Assembly: GCA_037176705.1 (NCBI GenBank)
Contig: CM073907.1
Span: 13,547,001-13,611,000, forward strand
Source of the DNA: Molossus alvarezi
Lineage: Eukaryota > Chordata > Mammalia > Chiroptera > Molossidae
Reading direction: 5' to 3'
DNA length: 64,000 nucleotides
Positions 21,441-62,840 of this stretch are shown in pieces (position 1 is the stretch's first letter; each line of letters opens with the position of its first letter). A model generated the notes under the pieces. The model was not told where the DNA came from and made no database searches. It saw only the letters and a program-made list of their open reading frames with translations. The translations under genes and the position numbers were made by a program.

Positions 21441-22230
21441 GTGTATTTAAGGCAACTAGGTGAGGGGATCAAGACCACAGAGTATCCTTGGGAAGTCGCT
21501 CCTTCTTCTGACACTTTCTATCAGGTTGTTGAGAAATTCCCTAAAAGGGGCCTAAAGTCCTGGCACAGCCGAGTTCTTAAGGTAACAAAGGGACGTTGCC
21601 AGGTTGTAAACCCCTGTCCACCTGGACATGTGCCCGGGGGGACGGAGCAGCGAGTTGTTTGACACACACCTCTGTCCACGGGGAGGGACTAACCAGATGT
21701 TATCCCCCAATTACCCACAGCTCCGGGAAGCAGCAGAGGGGGTCAGCAAATCCAACTTACATGCAGAAGTTGCCAGGCCCCAGAATAGTCTGGCTGTTTG
21801 TATTGTGTCATGAAATGCACCTACGTCAGTGTTCTGTTTGGGCTTCCTGTGGGCAGGGTCACGGCTGCTCACATGGAGAACAGTGTGGCACAGTCACGCT
21901 GGAACCCCTGCCCCGTGGCAAAAGAATGTCCTTCCGTGCATTTATTCGGCGCACAGGAGTGTCCCTCAGTAAAAACGCCTGCTGGCCTCTTCCTTAGGCT
22001 ACTTCAGCGACAGCCTGGGACACGGCGGCCGCGTGCCCGGACGGTTCAGATCGCGGCAGTGGGAGCGGCTAGTCTAGGTCACCACGCACTTTCCTCTCCA
22101 AGTACCTGTCAGGGGGGTTCCTGGTTCCGCGGTCAGCTAGAAGCCTGCCCCGTGCCTGACACCCAACTTCACACAGAGGTTGACTCCAATGGCACAGGGA
22201 GAATAAGACTTGAGACCCGAAGAGCACAGA
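21441..22230. other. Unique DNA just beyond the UBE3A 3' end
   Basis: About 790 bp with no recognised repeat, gene or RNA motif; the UBE3A transcript and the antisense transcript probably meet here. Confidence 0.4.
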
Positions 22231-23769
22231 TTGCTTCACAAGTTTATTGTATAAAACGCCCCGAGGTCTCTCCTCACGCCCCCCTCGTACCCGCACAGAC
22301 GCGGCCTCGGGGGGCCGCAGCAGGAGGCCCGACCCCCACGGCCCTGTCACGGAGGGAAGCACCGCCCCCTCCCGGCAGGCTGTGGTGAGAATGGCACTGG
22401 TCACTTAGCATCGTGGTACATGGCAGTTCTATGTCAGTTACTAAAAGGGTAAGAATCCTGAGAGACATCCTTTTCCCGCCAGTGACTCCGAGCTGTCTCC
22501 TGTAGTGACGAGTCTGGCCGAGCTGAGCACTGCAGCTGGCCGTGGAGGCTGTGGCATGTCTCCGTGGTTGAAATACATAATCCTTTTATTTCATATTGCA
22601 ACGGGAGAAATTAACATCGTAGACACAGACTAGAGAGGGGAAACTACTCACTTCTGAATGTCCAATAATTTAAACCTATGTGTACGACCACAGTACATGG
22701 AAGTCGTCTTTCACACTCACGTTCAAAGTACAATGGACCTTTGGGGACACAGGCGCTAGGCCTGCCCACTGCTGGGGAACGGGGCGCACGGCGTCCTTCT
22801 GCGTGGCCGCGCGCTCGGTGCCTGGGCAGAGGGCCGCTGGGACAAGGCGATGCCAGCACGAAGGGAAGACTTTGGATTGTCTATGTAGAATGCAGGTGAT
22901 AGGTCATTAATCAGATTTATTTTAAGTGCACTTTCACATGCTTTGTGTTTCAACAGCAAACCTAACTTTCTTGCAACAGGCTTCACTCACCAATTCTTTT
23001 GGCCAAATGCACTTTTCCCCAGTAAACTTAAAACAACAACAACGACAACAAGAACAAAAGCAACCCCTGCCCTCCACCGATGAGGGCGACTGACTGGCTA
23101 CAGACGAGCTCACTGCAGGACGTGAGGACGGCACCGGGGCGCGAGGCGGGAGGCTGCTGGGCTAAGAGTTCTGAGGGCCGCAGGCAACATTCCGAGTTCT
23201 CCCTCCATCTTTATTGATTTCAAGGTTTTGCACAGAAAGCTCTGTGGGGACTAGGACAGCAGCAACTGCATCACACTGTTTGCAAGACTTCAAGTTTCAA
23301 AAGCAAATTATTAAAAAAAAAGACAGTTCCTGATTTGAGTTAGATACAGGGACGAGAAAGAGCACATACTTACTTGAAGGTTACATGGTCTACAGATGGT
23401 GGCATCTTCTCCTTAGGGGAGCAGTTTTGTTGGTATATGTCTTTTCAATACTCAAAAAAGGCTCAACCTCAAGCAGTAATAAACACAAGCAAAAGTGATT
23501 TAACCATTAAAATAAATATTCAGAAAAACCTCTCTGTACATACAAGTGAAAGAATAAGTAACACTTTCACGCAGGAAAAATAATAATAAAGGATTTGTTC
23601 CTATGAGTAGCTGAGATCCGCTGCTGCAGCCCACACACCGATGAGGAAGGGAGGCCCAGGCGACCACCTGCTCTCACAGCCTGTGCGCATGACCACCACG
23701 TGTGCCCTCTGGTGGTGCTTGTTAAAACTGCACATTTCATTTCCTTCCATGTTTTTCTTGCTTGCTTTC
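22231..23769 (-). other. UBE3A: UBE3A 3'UTR (end uncertain)
   Basis: Downstream of the stop there is no further gene signal. Minus-strand AATAAA hexamers occur at 23215-23210, 22921-22916, 22590-22585 and 22248-22243. The last would give a 3'UTR of about 1.5 kb. A GTTGTT-rich tract, the complement of 23031-23051, lies inside. No Ves SINE interrupts it, unlike the flanks, which fits transcribed and constrained sequence. Which poly(A) site is used cannot be told from sequence. Confidence 0.55.
22243..22248 (-). terminator. Candidate distal poly(A) signal AATAAA of UBE3A
   Basis: TTTATT on the plus strand gives AATAAA on the minus strand, followed at about 20 nt by a TGTGCTCTT stretch that could serve as the downstream element. 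It is the last hexamer before repeat-rich DNA begins. Confidence 0.35.
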
Positions 23770-54173
<30,404 letters not shown>

Positions 54174-54193
<20 letters not shown>

Positions 54194-54271
54194 TCGTCGG
54201 CATCCGGGTGGGCACAGCTTCGCGTCCCTGATTAGAAGCAGGTTGCCGCCCCGTCTAGCTGCCAACTTGAT
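54174..54271 (-). CDS. UBE3A: UBE3A first coding exon (MATACKR start), with 5'UTR
   Basis: On the minus strand an ATG at 54193-54191 begins MATACK and the exon ends in AG just before a GTAATT donor at 54173. Joined to the 51364-51320 exon this gives MATACKRSPGEP, the N-terminus known for one mammalian UBE3A isoform. The 5' edge is uncertain: 54271 uses the acceptor ending CCGCTCAG, and an alternative AG would start the exon at 54258. The bases before the ATG are untranslated. The second start, Met22, is split across the next junction and gives the shorter isoform. Confidence 0.85.
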
Positions 54272-54499
54272 CTGAGCGGAAACTTAATCACTCTAACAAA
54301 TTAAACAAATCTTTAGTTAGAACACTTTAATACGTACATCCGATTCCCTGTTCAAAAAATAATCTTTGAAGCTTCAAATTAGGTGTTAATGGAACATTCA
54401 TCAGAAGAATTATAGAAATTGTTTAAAGACTATTTTCCAGACTTTTTTCCCTTAAGTGATCTCTTCACGGGAGACAACGTGGTAATAATCTCTTGTACT

Positions 54500-54715
54500 T
54501 TTACCAAGCACTTTGGTCAACACCATCTTGTTTCAGTCTCATGACAACTTAGGCTCTTCCAGATCAGGACAGACACTACTGTAAGAATTGTAAAAGTAAA
54601 TGAATAAGCAGCCTCAGAGTGATTAATGGACTTCACTAAGATTTTAGAATTAGTAGTAAAGCTAGGGATAAAACTCAGATCTACTGACTTTCTATCCAGT
54701 GTTAGAATTTTCTGA
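54500..54715 (+). repeat. MIR SINE fragment
   Basis: TCTCATGACAACTTAGGCTC, AAGCAGCCTCAGAGTGATTA, and AATTAGTAGTAAAGCTAGGG in MIR order. Confidence 0.7.
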
Positions 54716-55230
54716 TTTGTTTAGTTTTCTAACACACGATTTCATCACTTAAACACAGTAAATGAGTAAGGACTTGGGATATGCACGGGGACCCACAGGT
54801 ATGCTGATATTTCAGTGTGAGTCTGTGGGAGGGTGAGGGCTGGCCTAAGTACACAGGTAACTTTAGGGGACTCCAAAACATGGGACATATCATCCCTGGA
54901 AATCACTCCATTTCCCAGATTTTCCTGCCTCCTAACAAGAACCCAGAACACTGCTGAGGTCCTACAGGGAAGAGGTCATGGTGGTCCCCTGACACGAGCA
55001 ACATCCCCTCCTGAACTCTCATCAGACAGTGTATTTGGATTTAGAAGGTTCAAGCAACTCTAACTTTCCCACCCGTAAACATAAAAATGAGAAAGTCAGA
55101 ATGCCTTTTCATTAATAAACTGAGGTACATTAATTCACTAAAGAGCTGTACGCAGTTTAGAATCAGAACCAAGTCCTGCATCCAGCCCCTTCCTCCCGAG
55201 GTTCAGGCCCAACACAGCACATGGCCCAGA
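54716..55230. other. Unique DNA upstream of the first coding exon, no feature seen
   Basis: No recognised repeat, exon or CpG-island promoter. Confidence 0.4.
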
Positions 55231-55234
55231 GCCG

Positions 55235-55440
55235 GTCTGCGCGAGTCCCTGTCTGTCACGTGCTGGCTGGGGACTCCCGGGCAAGGGCCTAACCTCTCTG
55301 AGCCTGTTCCCCTCACAGGTGGACGGAGTGACAGCAGCGTCCATCTCAGAGGCCGTGTGAGGACGCCCAGAACAGTGCGGGCACACAGCAACCTCTTGAC
55401 AAACGGAAGCCACTGTGACCTGCAGCCTGACAGCCAGCCC
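55235..55440 (+). repeat. MIR SINE fragment
   Basis: GGGCAAGGGCCTAACCTCTC, TGAGCCTGTTCCCCTCACAG, CCGTGTGAGGACGCCCAGAA follow the MIR consensus order. Confidence 0.75.
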
Positions 55441-56465
55441 TGCCCCTGCTCTCCTTAGGCACACTGTCTGTCCCCTCACAGCACAGTGACCTCTCCCGAG
55501 TGCTTCCAGACCCCACGGAGGTCCCTCCTGCAGTCCAGGTGGCAGCACCGTGACTCGGCACCTAGCACGATGCTGTAAAACTGGCGGCACCCAGGCTTGC
55601 TGAACATATCTGTCATCACTCTGACGATGACATTAAGATACACATGCAATTCTGAATTGCGAAAAAATAAAACAAACATACCATATTTCGCCAAACTTCT
55701 GAGGAGCTGGTGGATTCTAAAATCAGGATCTTACAGAGTTTTAACCTAAAATATAAAACACCTCACTCAATTTTTTTTACATGGACAACTGGATAAACTT
55801 TCAAAGAAAAAATTTTCTACGATTCACTATAAAAGGAAATTCATTTTTAAATAATATTTATGAGCATCCAAACGACCACATATCACGAGACAGAGCCCAG
55901 CTGCTGTAGGCCGGCAGGCAGGGCGGTCCCGGTATCTCGCTGCAGACCCACGCCCTGTGCTCACCCGGACAGGCTGGCCATCTCTGCCCTCCCCCTCCCT
56001 CCACAGGGGCTGGAAATACATCACAGCCTGCCTGACTCCAGCCTTTACTCAGCTCTGTGCTGAGCTCCCGGGTCAGGCACACACGGGGCGTCTGTCCTCT
56101 GCCTGCCGTGGGCAGGTCTGACCTGTGAGTCTCAGGGGGCAGGTTGTTGTATTAGAGAAAATGTTTCAAAAGACATAAAGCGATGCTGCCTGGTACATAT
56201 TTGGGCCTCAACATATGGTAGCAATTATTTCTTAAATGAAATATTTAACGTATCTATCGGAACTTAACTCTTATCAAAATACAAATTCTGACGCTTACAG
56301 CACGCACCCAAACGATCACTGTCAAGTCCTGACTCGTCTGTCTACAGAGTACTTCTCAGTGGAGCAGGAACTGAGGTCCATTTCTTTTTATTATGTATAA
56401 AAAACCAAGTCCCCAAGAACCCCAGTGCCCTATAGGTTGATGGTAGGAAATTAATATGCATATAT
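55441..56465. other. Unique DNA, no feature seen
   Basis: No recognised gene, repeat or promoter. Confidence 0.4.
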
Positions 56466-56670
56466 AGCTGACCCCTGAACAACATGGGGTTGAAATACAT
56501 GGGTCCATTTATATAGTTTTTTCCCCCAATAAATACTGTAATTGTATTTTCCTGATTTTCATAACAACTTTCTTTCCTCTGGCCTACTTTATTGTAAGAA
56601 TAAAAGATATAAAACACATAACATACAAAATGTGTTAATCAACTGTTATCTGTAAGGTTTCCAGGCAGCA
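56466..56670 (+). mobile_element. MER2/Tigger-type DNA transposon fragment
   Basis: AGCTGACCCCTGAACAACAT matches the Tigger terminal repeat; CCTACTTTATTGTAAGAATA and GTTAATCAACTGTTATCTGT match the MER2 interior. The far end is missing. Confidence 0.8.
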
Positions 56671-57080
56671 GGCGGCGCCTCCTATTCTCGGCCCCTGAAC
56701 CTCCTCTGCGATGCCACCCACTCCTGTAGCACCTCACATGAAGATCCCGACATCTTTTTTGAGCCTTAATCTCGTGAGTTATAAGCCTGCTCCTCTGTTA
56801 CCCATTAATGGTACACATCCGCCTGGATCAGCATCTAAAATCAAACTTAATGACCTTCCAAAATACTCCACCCTGAATGTGCCATCTTGCTGTCCTCCTG
56901 ACCACACATGAAAAAACTGGTGTCACCCTCTCCATTTTTATTTAGCCACTGGGTAGGTTGATACTTGTTAACCTGCAAATTCTTATTTGAGTGAATAGCC
57001 ATTCACTCAAAAAACGTCTCCTAGCTAAAACTATTAACATGTTACATATCAATTACACCTCAATAGAAAATGTCTACTAG
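56671..57080. other. Unique DNA, no feature seen
   Basis: Nothing recognised. Confidence 0.35.
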
Positions 57081-57317
57081 AGCCTTGGCCGGTTTGGCTT
57101 CGTGGTTAGGGTATCAGCCCGAGGACCAGAGTCACGGGTTCAATTCCAGTCAAGGGCACATACCTCGGTTGTGATTCAATCCCTGGCTCTGGCTGGGGTT
57201 GTGCAGGAGGCAGCCAGTGGATGTCTCTCTCTCACGTCAATGTTTCTCTCTCTCCCCCTCCCTCCCACTCTATCTGAAAATCAATGGAAAAATATCCTCG
57301 GGTGAGGAAAAAAAAAA
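57081..57317 (+). mobile_element. Ves SINE
   Basis: GCCTTGGCCGGTTTGGCTTC head, tail CTCGGGTGAGGAAAAAAAAA; GTCTACT flanks both sides. Confidence 0.92.
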
Positions 57318-57840
57318 GTCTACTGGATTCTGAGCATCTACTAAGTGGATGAAGACAGAGCGTAAAGAAACTAGACACAGCTCTCGTCCAGGTGACGTGG
57401 AAATGGGCACGAAGAATGAAAACCACAGTGAGCTACCTGACGGCACCACTAATGCTGTCAAGGAGAAACACAGGTGTGTGCACAGAGCCCTGCCTGAGTG
57501 GGAAAGGGCGTCTTCACGAAGCTGCAGGCACGACCAGGTCCCGCAGACGCACTAAGAACCTGTGAGTGGTGACAGCAGCACTATCAGTCCAGCTGCCCAC
57601 ATGGGACAACTGAGTCACATTCTGAAGGGAAGGCTCCCTCTCGTTCCCAGCAGAGCACACTGCTCACCCAGGGCTGTCGTTACCCTCGGAGACCCCCCAC
57701 ACTCCAACACTACCCCCAACCCTTCCTTTGCTGGCTTTTAGTTGCTTCCAAAATAAAGCCAATCTCCCAAACATTTCAGCTGAAACTATATACAATTTGG
57801 CCAAAACCCACCTCTTTTCTCCCAGACTAGACCAAACTTT
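57318..57840. other. Unique DNA, no feature seen
   Basis: Nothing recognised. Confidence 0.35.
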
Positions 57841-57849
57841 AGAGAATGT

Positions 57850-58020
57850 ATGTATTATTCATTTTCATAGTTCCAGTGCTTGAAAATGTTAACACCTTAC
57901 AAAAGAGGAGCATTTTCTCCTAGGTGACTTCTTTAGGTCATTCACTAGCAAATACAAGGCTAGAATTCAAACCCAGGTTGTCTGCTTCTAAAGGCCATGC
58001 TCATTCCTTCTACCACACTT
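57850..58020 (+). repeat. MIR SINE 3' part
   Basis: GGTCATTCACTAGCAAATAC, AGAATTCAAACCCAGGTTGT, AAGGCCATGCTCATTCCTTC. Confidence 0.75.
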
Positions 58021-58024
58021 CTAA

Positions 58025-58480
58025 TTTATACTCAGATCCTGTCCATTTTACCTCTGAAGTCCCTCTTGCTTCCTTGTGTCCCCATGCATGCCAACACTGT
58101 TATACTACATCTGGTTCCCTTTTGTCTTTATCCTTGATTCTGTTGCTAGAATTATCTTCCTAAAAACCTAAATTTATCTGTATCATTCTCAGGCTAAAAT
58201 TCTCCTATGCTTTCCCAACGTCCACAGGATAAATTTCAAACTCCACCTACCACAGGCCTTGGCACTGAACCCACCCGTTCAGACAGGCCTACTGCCCACC
58301 ACACGACACACAGGCAGGCGCCTGGTGACCCGCCCGGCACTGGAGTGTGGCACTGAACTAGTCGTCTCTGATGCCAGTGCTGCTGCTGTCGGGACCCCTC
58401 ACTCAGCAACACATACAGTATCCTCTGCTCACCTCACCTGCCGTGGCTTGCGAAACTCTACTGGCTGTAAAGCCTGCATC
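58025..58480 (+). repeat. L2 LINE 3' fragment
   Basis: GTATCATTCTCAGGCTAAAA, GATAAATTTCAAACTCCACC and AGGCCTTGGCACTGAACCC follow the L2 3' end wording. Confidence 0.6.
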
Positions 58481-58849
58481 CCTCATGGTCCCCGAGCTCT
58501 TCTGCGAAGAACCACCAGTCTTTTTTGGTCTCATTATATATTCCTGATACCATAAAATAACTTATTTCCTACCCCAAATTTGCCAGTACATCTAATTCTA
58601 AGCTGACTGAAGGCAGATAGGGCTCATCTGACCCATATTTTTATTTTCATTGTAATGGGGACTGCATTTTCTTAACACATTGCTTACACAGGACTGGGAG
58701 ATCCCTAAATTCCTCCCAACAGGTGACCCTGCGACATTCAGTGGAATACTAAGGATGGCGCCTTCGTAGTAGGTACAGCCTTAAACCAAGCCGTCTCTAG
58801 ACACTCCGGAACACAGCCTGGAAGGGACCAAGCTGACCAGAAGTTACTT

Positions 58850-59745
58850 AGCTAGTAGCCAAAACAAAATTCAACCCTCTATCAGAACAAAATCCAGTCA
58901 CTAAACAGACTGTTACAGTGTACAGCATCCAATAAGAAATTACTAAATATGCAGATCGGAAAACATGACCCACAACCAATAGAAAAACCTTACAGTGAAA
59001 GACTTGATGAAATCAGCAGACAAGGCCTTTCAAATAACCATTATGAATACACTCAAGGATTCAGAGGAGCACATGAAGAAATAGAAAACATTAAAACAAA
59101 TCAAGTGGAGCTTCTGGAAACAAACTAAAATACATGAACATATTTAACACTGTATGGGAGAGAGTGAAGACAGTGACCCGAAGACAAGCCAGTCTAACAC
59201 ACATGCAACAAGCTCCACGAAGACATCGTAGGAGGGAAGGAGGCAGTCCTTAGAAGCACATGTGAAGAAAGAACAGCTGACACTTTTCCAAATTTGATGA
59301 AAGCAAACGCACAGATTAAAAAAGAAAGAAAGAAATCCTTATCAGAATAACCATAAAACCAGTGATGAAAACACAATCTTTTAAAAGCCCAGAGAAACAA
59401 ACTACATACAGGGAAGGAAAAGTATAACCACAGACTTTCCTCAGAAACAAATGCTCAAAGAAAAACATGTCAACCTAGAATTACGTACCAAGTGAAAATA
59501 CCCTTCATACTATGAGGGCAAACACTAGTCATCTACCACCAGGCTACATCAGAAAGGCTGACAGCCAAAATACTGACAAGGATGCAGGGCAACTGAGCAT
59601 GGTTGGCAGGAGGGTAAAACAGAACAGCAGATCTGGAAAACAATCTGCAAATGTATCATAACCATCCTGGGACCCAACAGCCTCATTCCTAGGCCTTCAC
59701 CGAGGCAGAAGTCCACCAGGGGCTTGGAATGGATGAGCCACCCCT
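58850..59745 (+). mobile_element. Old, decayed LINE-1 fragment
   Basis: AACCTAGAATTACGTACCAA with GTGAAAATACCCTTC, then GACAAGGATGCAGGGCAACT and GGAGGGTAAAACAGAACAGC are typical of ancient L1 copies, in rearranged order. Confidence 0.6.
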
Positions 59746-60450
59746 TCCGATTCCAGGAGACACAAGCGCTCACGTGGAAGGGACAGCAGCGGCAGCACCT
59801 TCACTCAGCCCCAAAGGTGTGAGCACCTGTCTCAAAGGGGGAAAGGAACACCTTGACTCACTGGAAGTATATACAGTGGGCACACATCCAGAACGGAAAC
59901 AGAGCTACAAGCCTGCATACCACAGAGAAACAGGTCAAAAAATCTTTCATGCTTTCTTTTCGTACCATAAAGGGATCTCTCTGCTTGGCTGGCCTTGATG
60001 AATCTGGAAGGCACAGAGGAGCAACTTCTAGAACACAGTGAGCTGCTCAGTCACCAGCCAGGCGTTCTGCTGAAGGAAGATTTACCCTACTTGCATCCCG
60101 AGCGTTCAGGGCTGCCACTGCCGCCACGCCTGTATCTGCAGCCCAGCTGCTGGATGGAATCAGCACAGCCGTACAGCCGACAGCCGCTGCTCTTCTATGG
60201 TCTACACACAACGTCTTGTGTGAGTCCAGCAGACTTCCAACTGGACTTCTGAGAATGATCTTATCTTGTAGATTCTACATCTCCAACACCTCTTTTCCTT
60301 TCAGGTCAACCTCATAATTTGCCATTTACCAAATTAACAGAAGAGGTCAAAAATAAAGTAAACCCCAGAAGGGACCTGACTCTGGATTAATAATACTGAA
60401 TAATGCACCACCAACTATCAAGATCTACTGTTTATTTCAAATGCAGTTGC
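59746..60450. other. Unique DNA, no feature seen
   Basis: An 85-codon plus frame (59995-60252) carries no known domain. Confidence 0.35.
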
Positions 60451-60451
60451 C

Positions 60452-60697
60452 AATTTTTTTTTTTTTTAAATCCTCACCGAGGATATTTTTACCTGTATCC
60501 TCAGACAGAGTGGGAGAGGGAGAGAGAAACATTAACGTGAGAGAGACACACCGACTGGCTGCCACCCTCATGACCCCAACTGGGGCCAGGGACGAACCAC
60601 AACTGAGGTACGTGCCGTGCCCTTCGATGGAATTGAACCCGGGACTCTTTGGTCCGTGGGCCAACACTCTAACCACTGAGCCAAACCAGCCAGGGCT
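60452..60697 (-). mobile_element. Ves SINE
   Basis: Reverse; TTTTAAATCCTCACCGAGGA tail side, head CCAAACCAGCCAGGGC, flanked by AGTTGCCAA on both sides. Confidence 0.92.
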
Positions 60698-61630
60698 GTA
60701 GTTGCCAAATTTAAAATAAATTCACAAACTATTTCCCCAAATACTTTTCTATGAAAAGGTTAAAAATGTTTAATGGAGAAAGCATGAAAATATACCAAGG
60801 TTCCAATCACCTGCCTACCATGAACCAACTTTTCTTGGGCAAGTCACTAAATCAGTTTTGGAAGATGATCACATTTGAAAAGCATAATCCTCTGAAACAG
60901 ACAGTGACACCTTGGAGAGGCAGAAAGAGTAGAACAAAGGCTCTGGAAGCTGAACGACCTGCTGGAAGCTCAAGAGGAAGGATGACACCTCCACGTTAAT
61001 GGCTCTCAGTGGCTTTTGTTCCCTGAACCTGTTGAGACTGAAGCACTTAAAATCACATATAATATTAGGGAGTTCAGTCACAAGGCTCAGACTCCAACAG
61101 TGACAACTGTCAGCTTCATCTCATGTGCAAATAGCAGCATTCAAAAAAAAAGAGTACTAGCTTTACTTCATTCTCAGAGAGGCCTTAATAATCTTCTTGC
61201 CTTGTCATCCATAATGGTATTTACTTGTTACAGATAACTTAGACCGAAGCCCTGAGGTGACATTTCTGACAGTAAGTGAAAATGAAAGCTCACAAAACTT
61301 ATGTATTTATTCTTAAGCAATTTCATTTAAAAAGCATTCATATAGCATCTTTTAAGTATTTCAAACATCTCATGTTTTGGACATGGGATATACATTTATA
61401 GATTAACACAATTTCTATTTACTAAAATTTTACTTCATTTCCTTGATCAGAAAAGCAAGCCTATTCCCAGCATTAACTGTCATGGTCAGAAAAGGTCCAC
61501 CGAGGGCCTCTTGTGAAGGTTGCCCTTCTAGTAACAAGGCAGGGAACACGAATCCCCAACAGTACAGGTGGGCAAACTTATGCCCCTCCGGTAGGGCGGA
61601 ACATGAGCCACTGTATGCAGAGTCCTGACC
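60698..61630. other. Unique DNA, no feature seen
   Basis: No recognised gene or mobile element. Confidence 0.35.
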
Positions 61631-61634
61631 TAGA

Positions 61635-61760
61635 CCAGACTCAGGCTGTGGCCCTGGCTCTGCCACCTGAGTGACCTGAAGAGAGCATTGCACTTCCATC
61701 TCCACGTACAAAAGGAATGGAGTAACTGACCTCAAGGATAGTTGCACTCAGGTTTAAAAC
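61635..61760 (+). repeat. MIR SINE fragment
   Basis: GTGGCCCTGGCTCTGCCACC, TGAGTGACCTGAAG, TCCACGTACAAAAGGAATGG. Confidence 0.65.
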
Positions 61761-61821
61761 TTCTACCCACCTATAATCAGAAGACAATGATAATCACAGC
61801 TCAGAAAATATCAGTTTTGTG

Positions 61822-62070
61822 GGGTTTTTTTTAATCCTCACCCGAGGATATTTTTCCATTTTTTGTACAGATAGAGTGGGAGGGAGAGAGAGGAAGGGAG
61901 AGAGAGAGAAACATCGACGTGAAGGGACACATCGAGTGGCTGCCACCCGCATGACCATCCAGGGCCGGGGACAAACTGCAACCGAAGTACGCGCCCTTAG
62001 CAGAAACCGAACCCGGGTCTCTCCGGACCGCAGGCCAATGCTCTAACCGCTGAGCCAAACTGGCCAGGGC
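61822..62070 (-). mobile_element. Ves SINE with target-site duplication
   Basis: CAGAAAATATCAGT on both sides, reverse orientation. Confidence 0.94.
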
Positions 62071-62660
62071 AGAAAATATCAGTATTTACAGGCAACTGTC
62101 AAATTTATTTTTAATTTTATACACACAATGTGCCAGACACTGGGTGGTGGAACTGGGACCAAGATGTTAAAAAGATATGAAGTACCTGGCTTTGTCAGAC
62201 AGTTGTGTAAAGAAAAGGGATGAAACAATGTTCTCTAGGACAGCAGCTGGGGGTGGGAGGTTTTGAGGCCACAGATTGGAAGGGCAGGTGAGAATCAGGC
62301 CCCTTATGTGAGGAGGCTCCACAAAAAAAATGGTGTGATGTGAAGAAAGTCACTAGGCTCTAAGCTTCCAAACAGAGCCATGATTCTCTTCTTTGTAGCC
62401 CTGACCCCCAGCTCAGCTCATGGTAACCACAGTAGGTACCTAATAAATGTTGTTTGACCATGTACTGAGTTGCTGGTTAACTGATTGATCCATACCCTGG
62501 TAACACACTCTCTTGTAAATACTAGGAGACCTTGCCCTTAGAGTTCAGTTAGTCAGAGAGAAAACAATCTGAAGGATGATGTGTTAGAATCTGCTACATA
62601 GGTGCTTGGAGATCATTCAGAAAACCTGGGTGGGAAGACTTCCAAGGATAATACTTAAAT
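62071..62660. other. Unique DNA, no feature seen
   Basis: The AGGTACCTAATAAATGTTGT wording at about 62434 is MIR-like, but the rest is unrecognised. Confidence 0.35.
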
Positions 62661-62664
62661 TTCC

Positions 62665-62840
62665 TTTCTGTTCCGCATTTTACATACATTACTCCTCATG
62701 ACAACTCTGAATTTAGTTTCCCAATCCTATTTTACAGATGAAAAACTGCAGCTCACCAAGATTAAATAACTTATCAAGGGCCAAACAACTACAGTAAGGG
62801 CAGAATTAAAAGCAAGATCTAATTCCAGAGCTTTTCCCAC
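62665..62840 (+). repeat. MIR SINE
   Basis: CCTCATGACAACTCTGAATT, ATCCTATTTTACAGATGAAA, AACTTATCAAGGGCCAAACA, GGGCAGAATTAAAAGCAAG. Confidence 0.88.
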
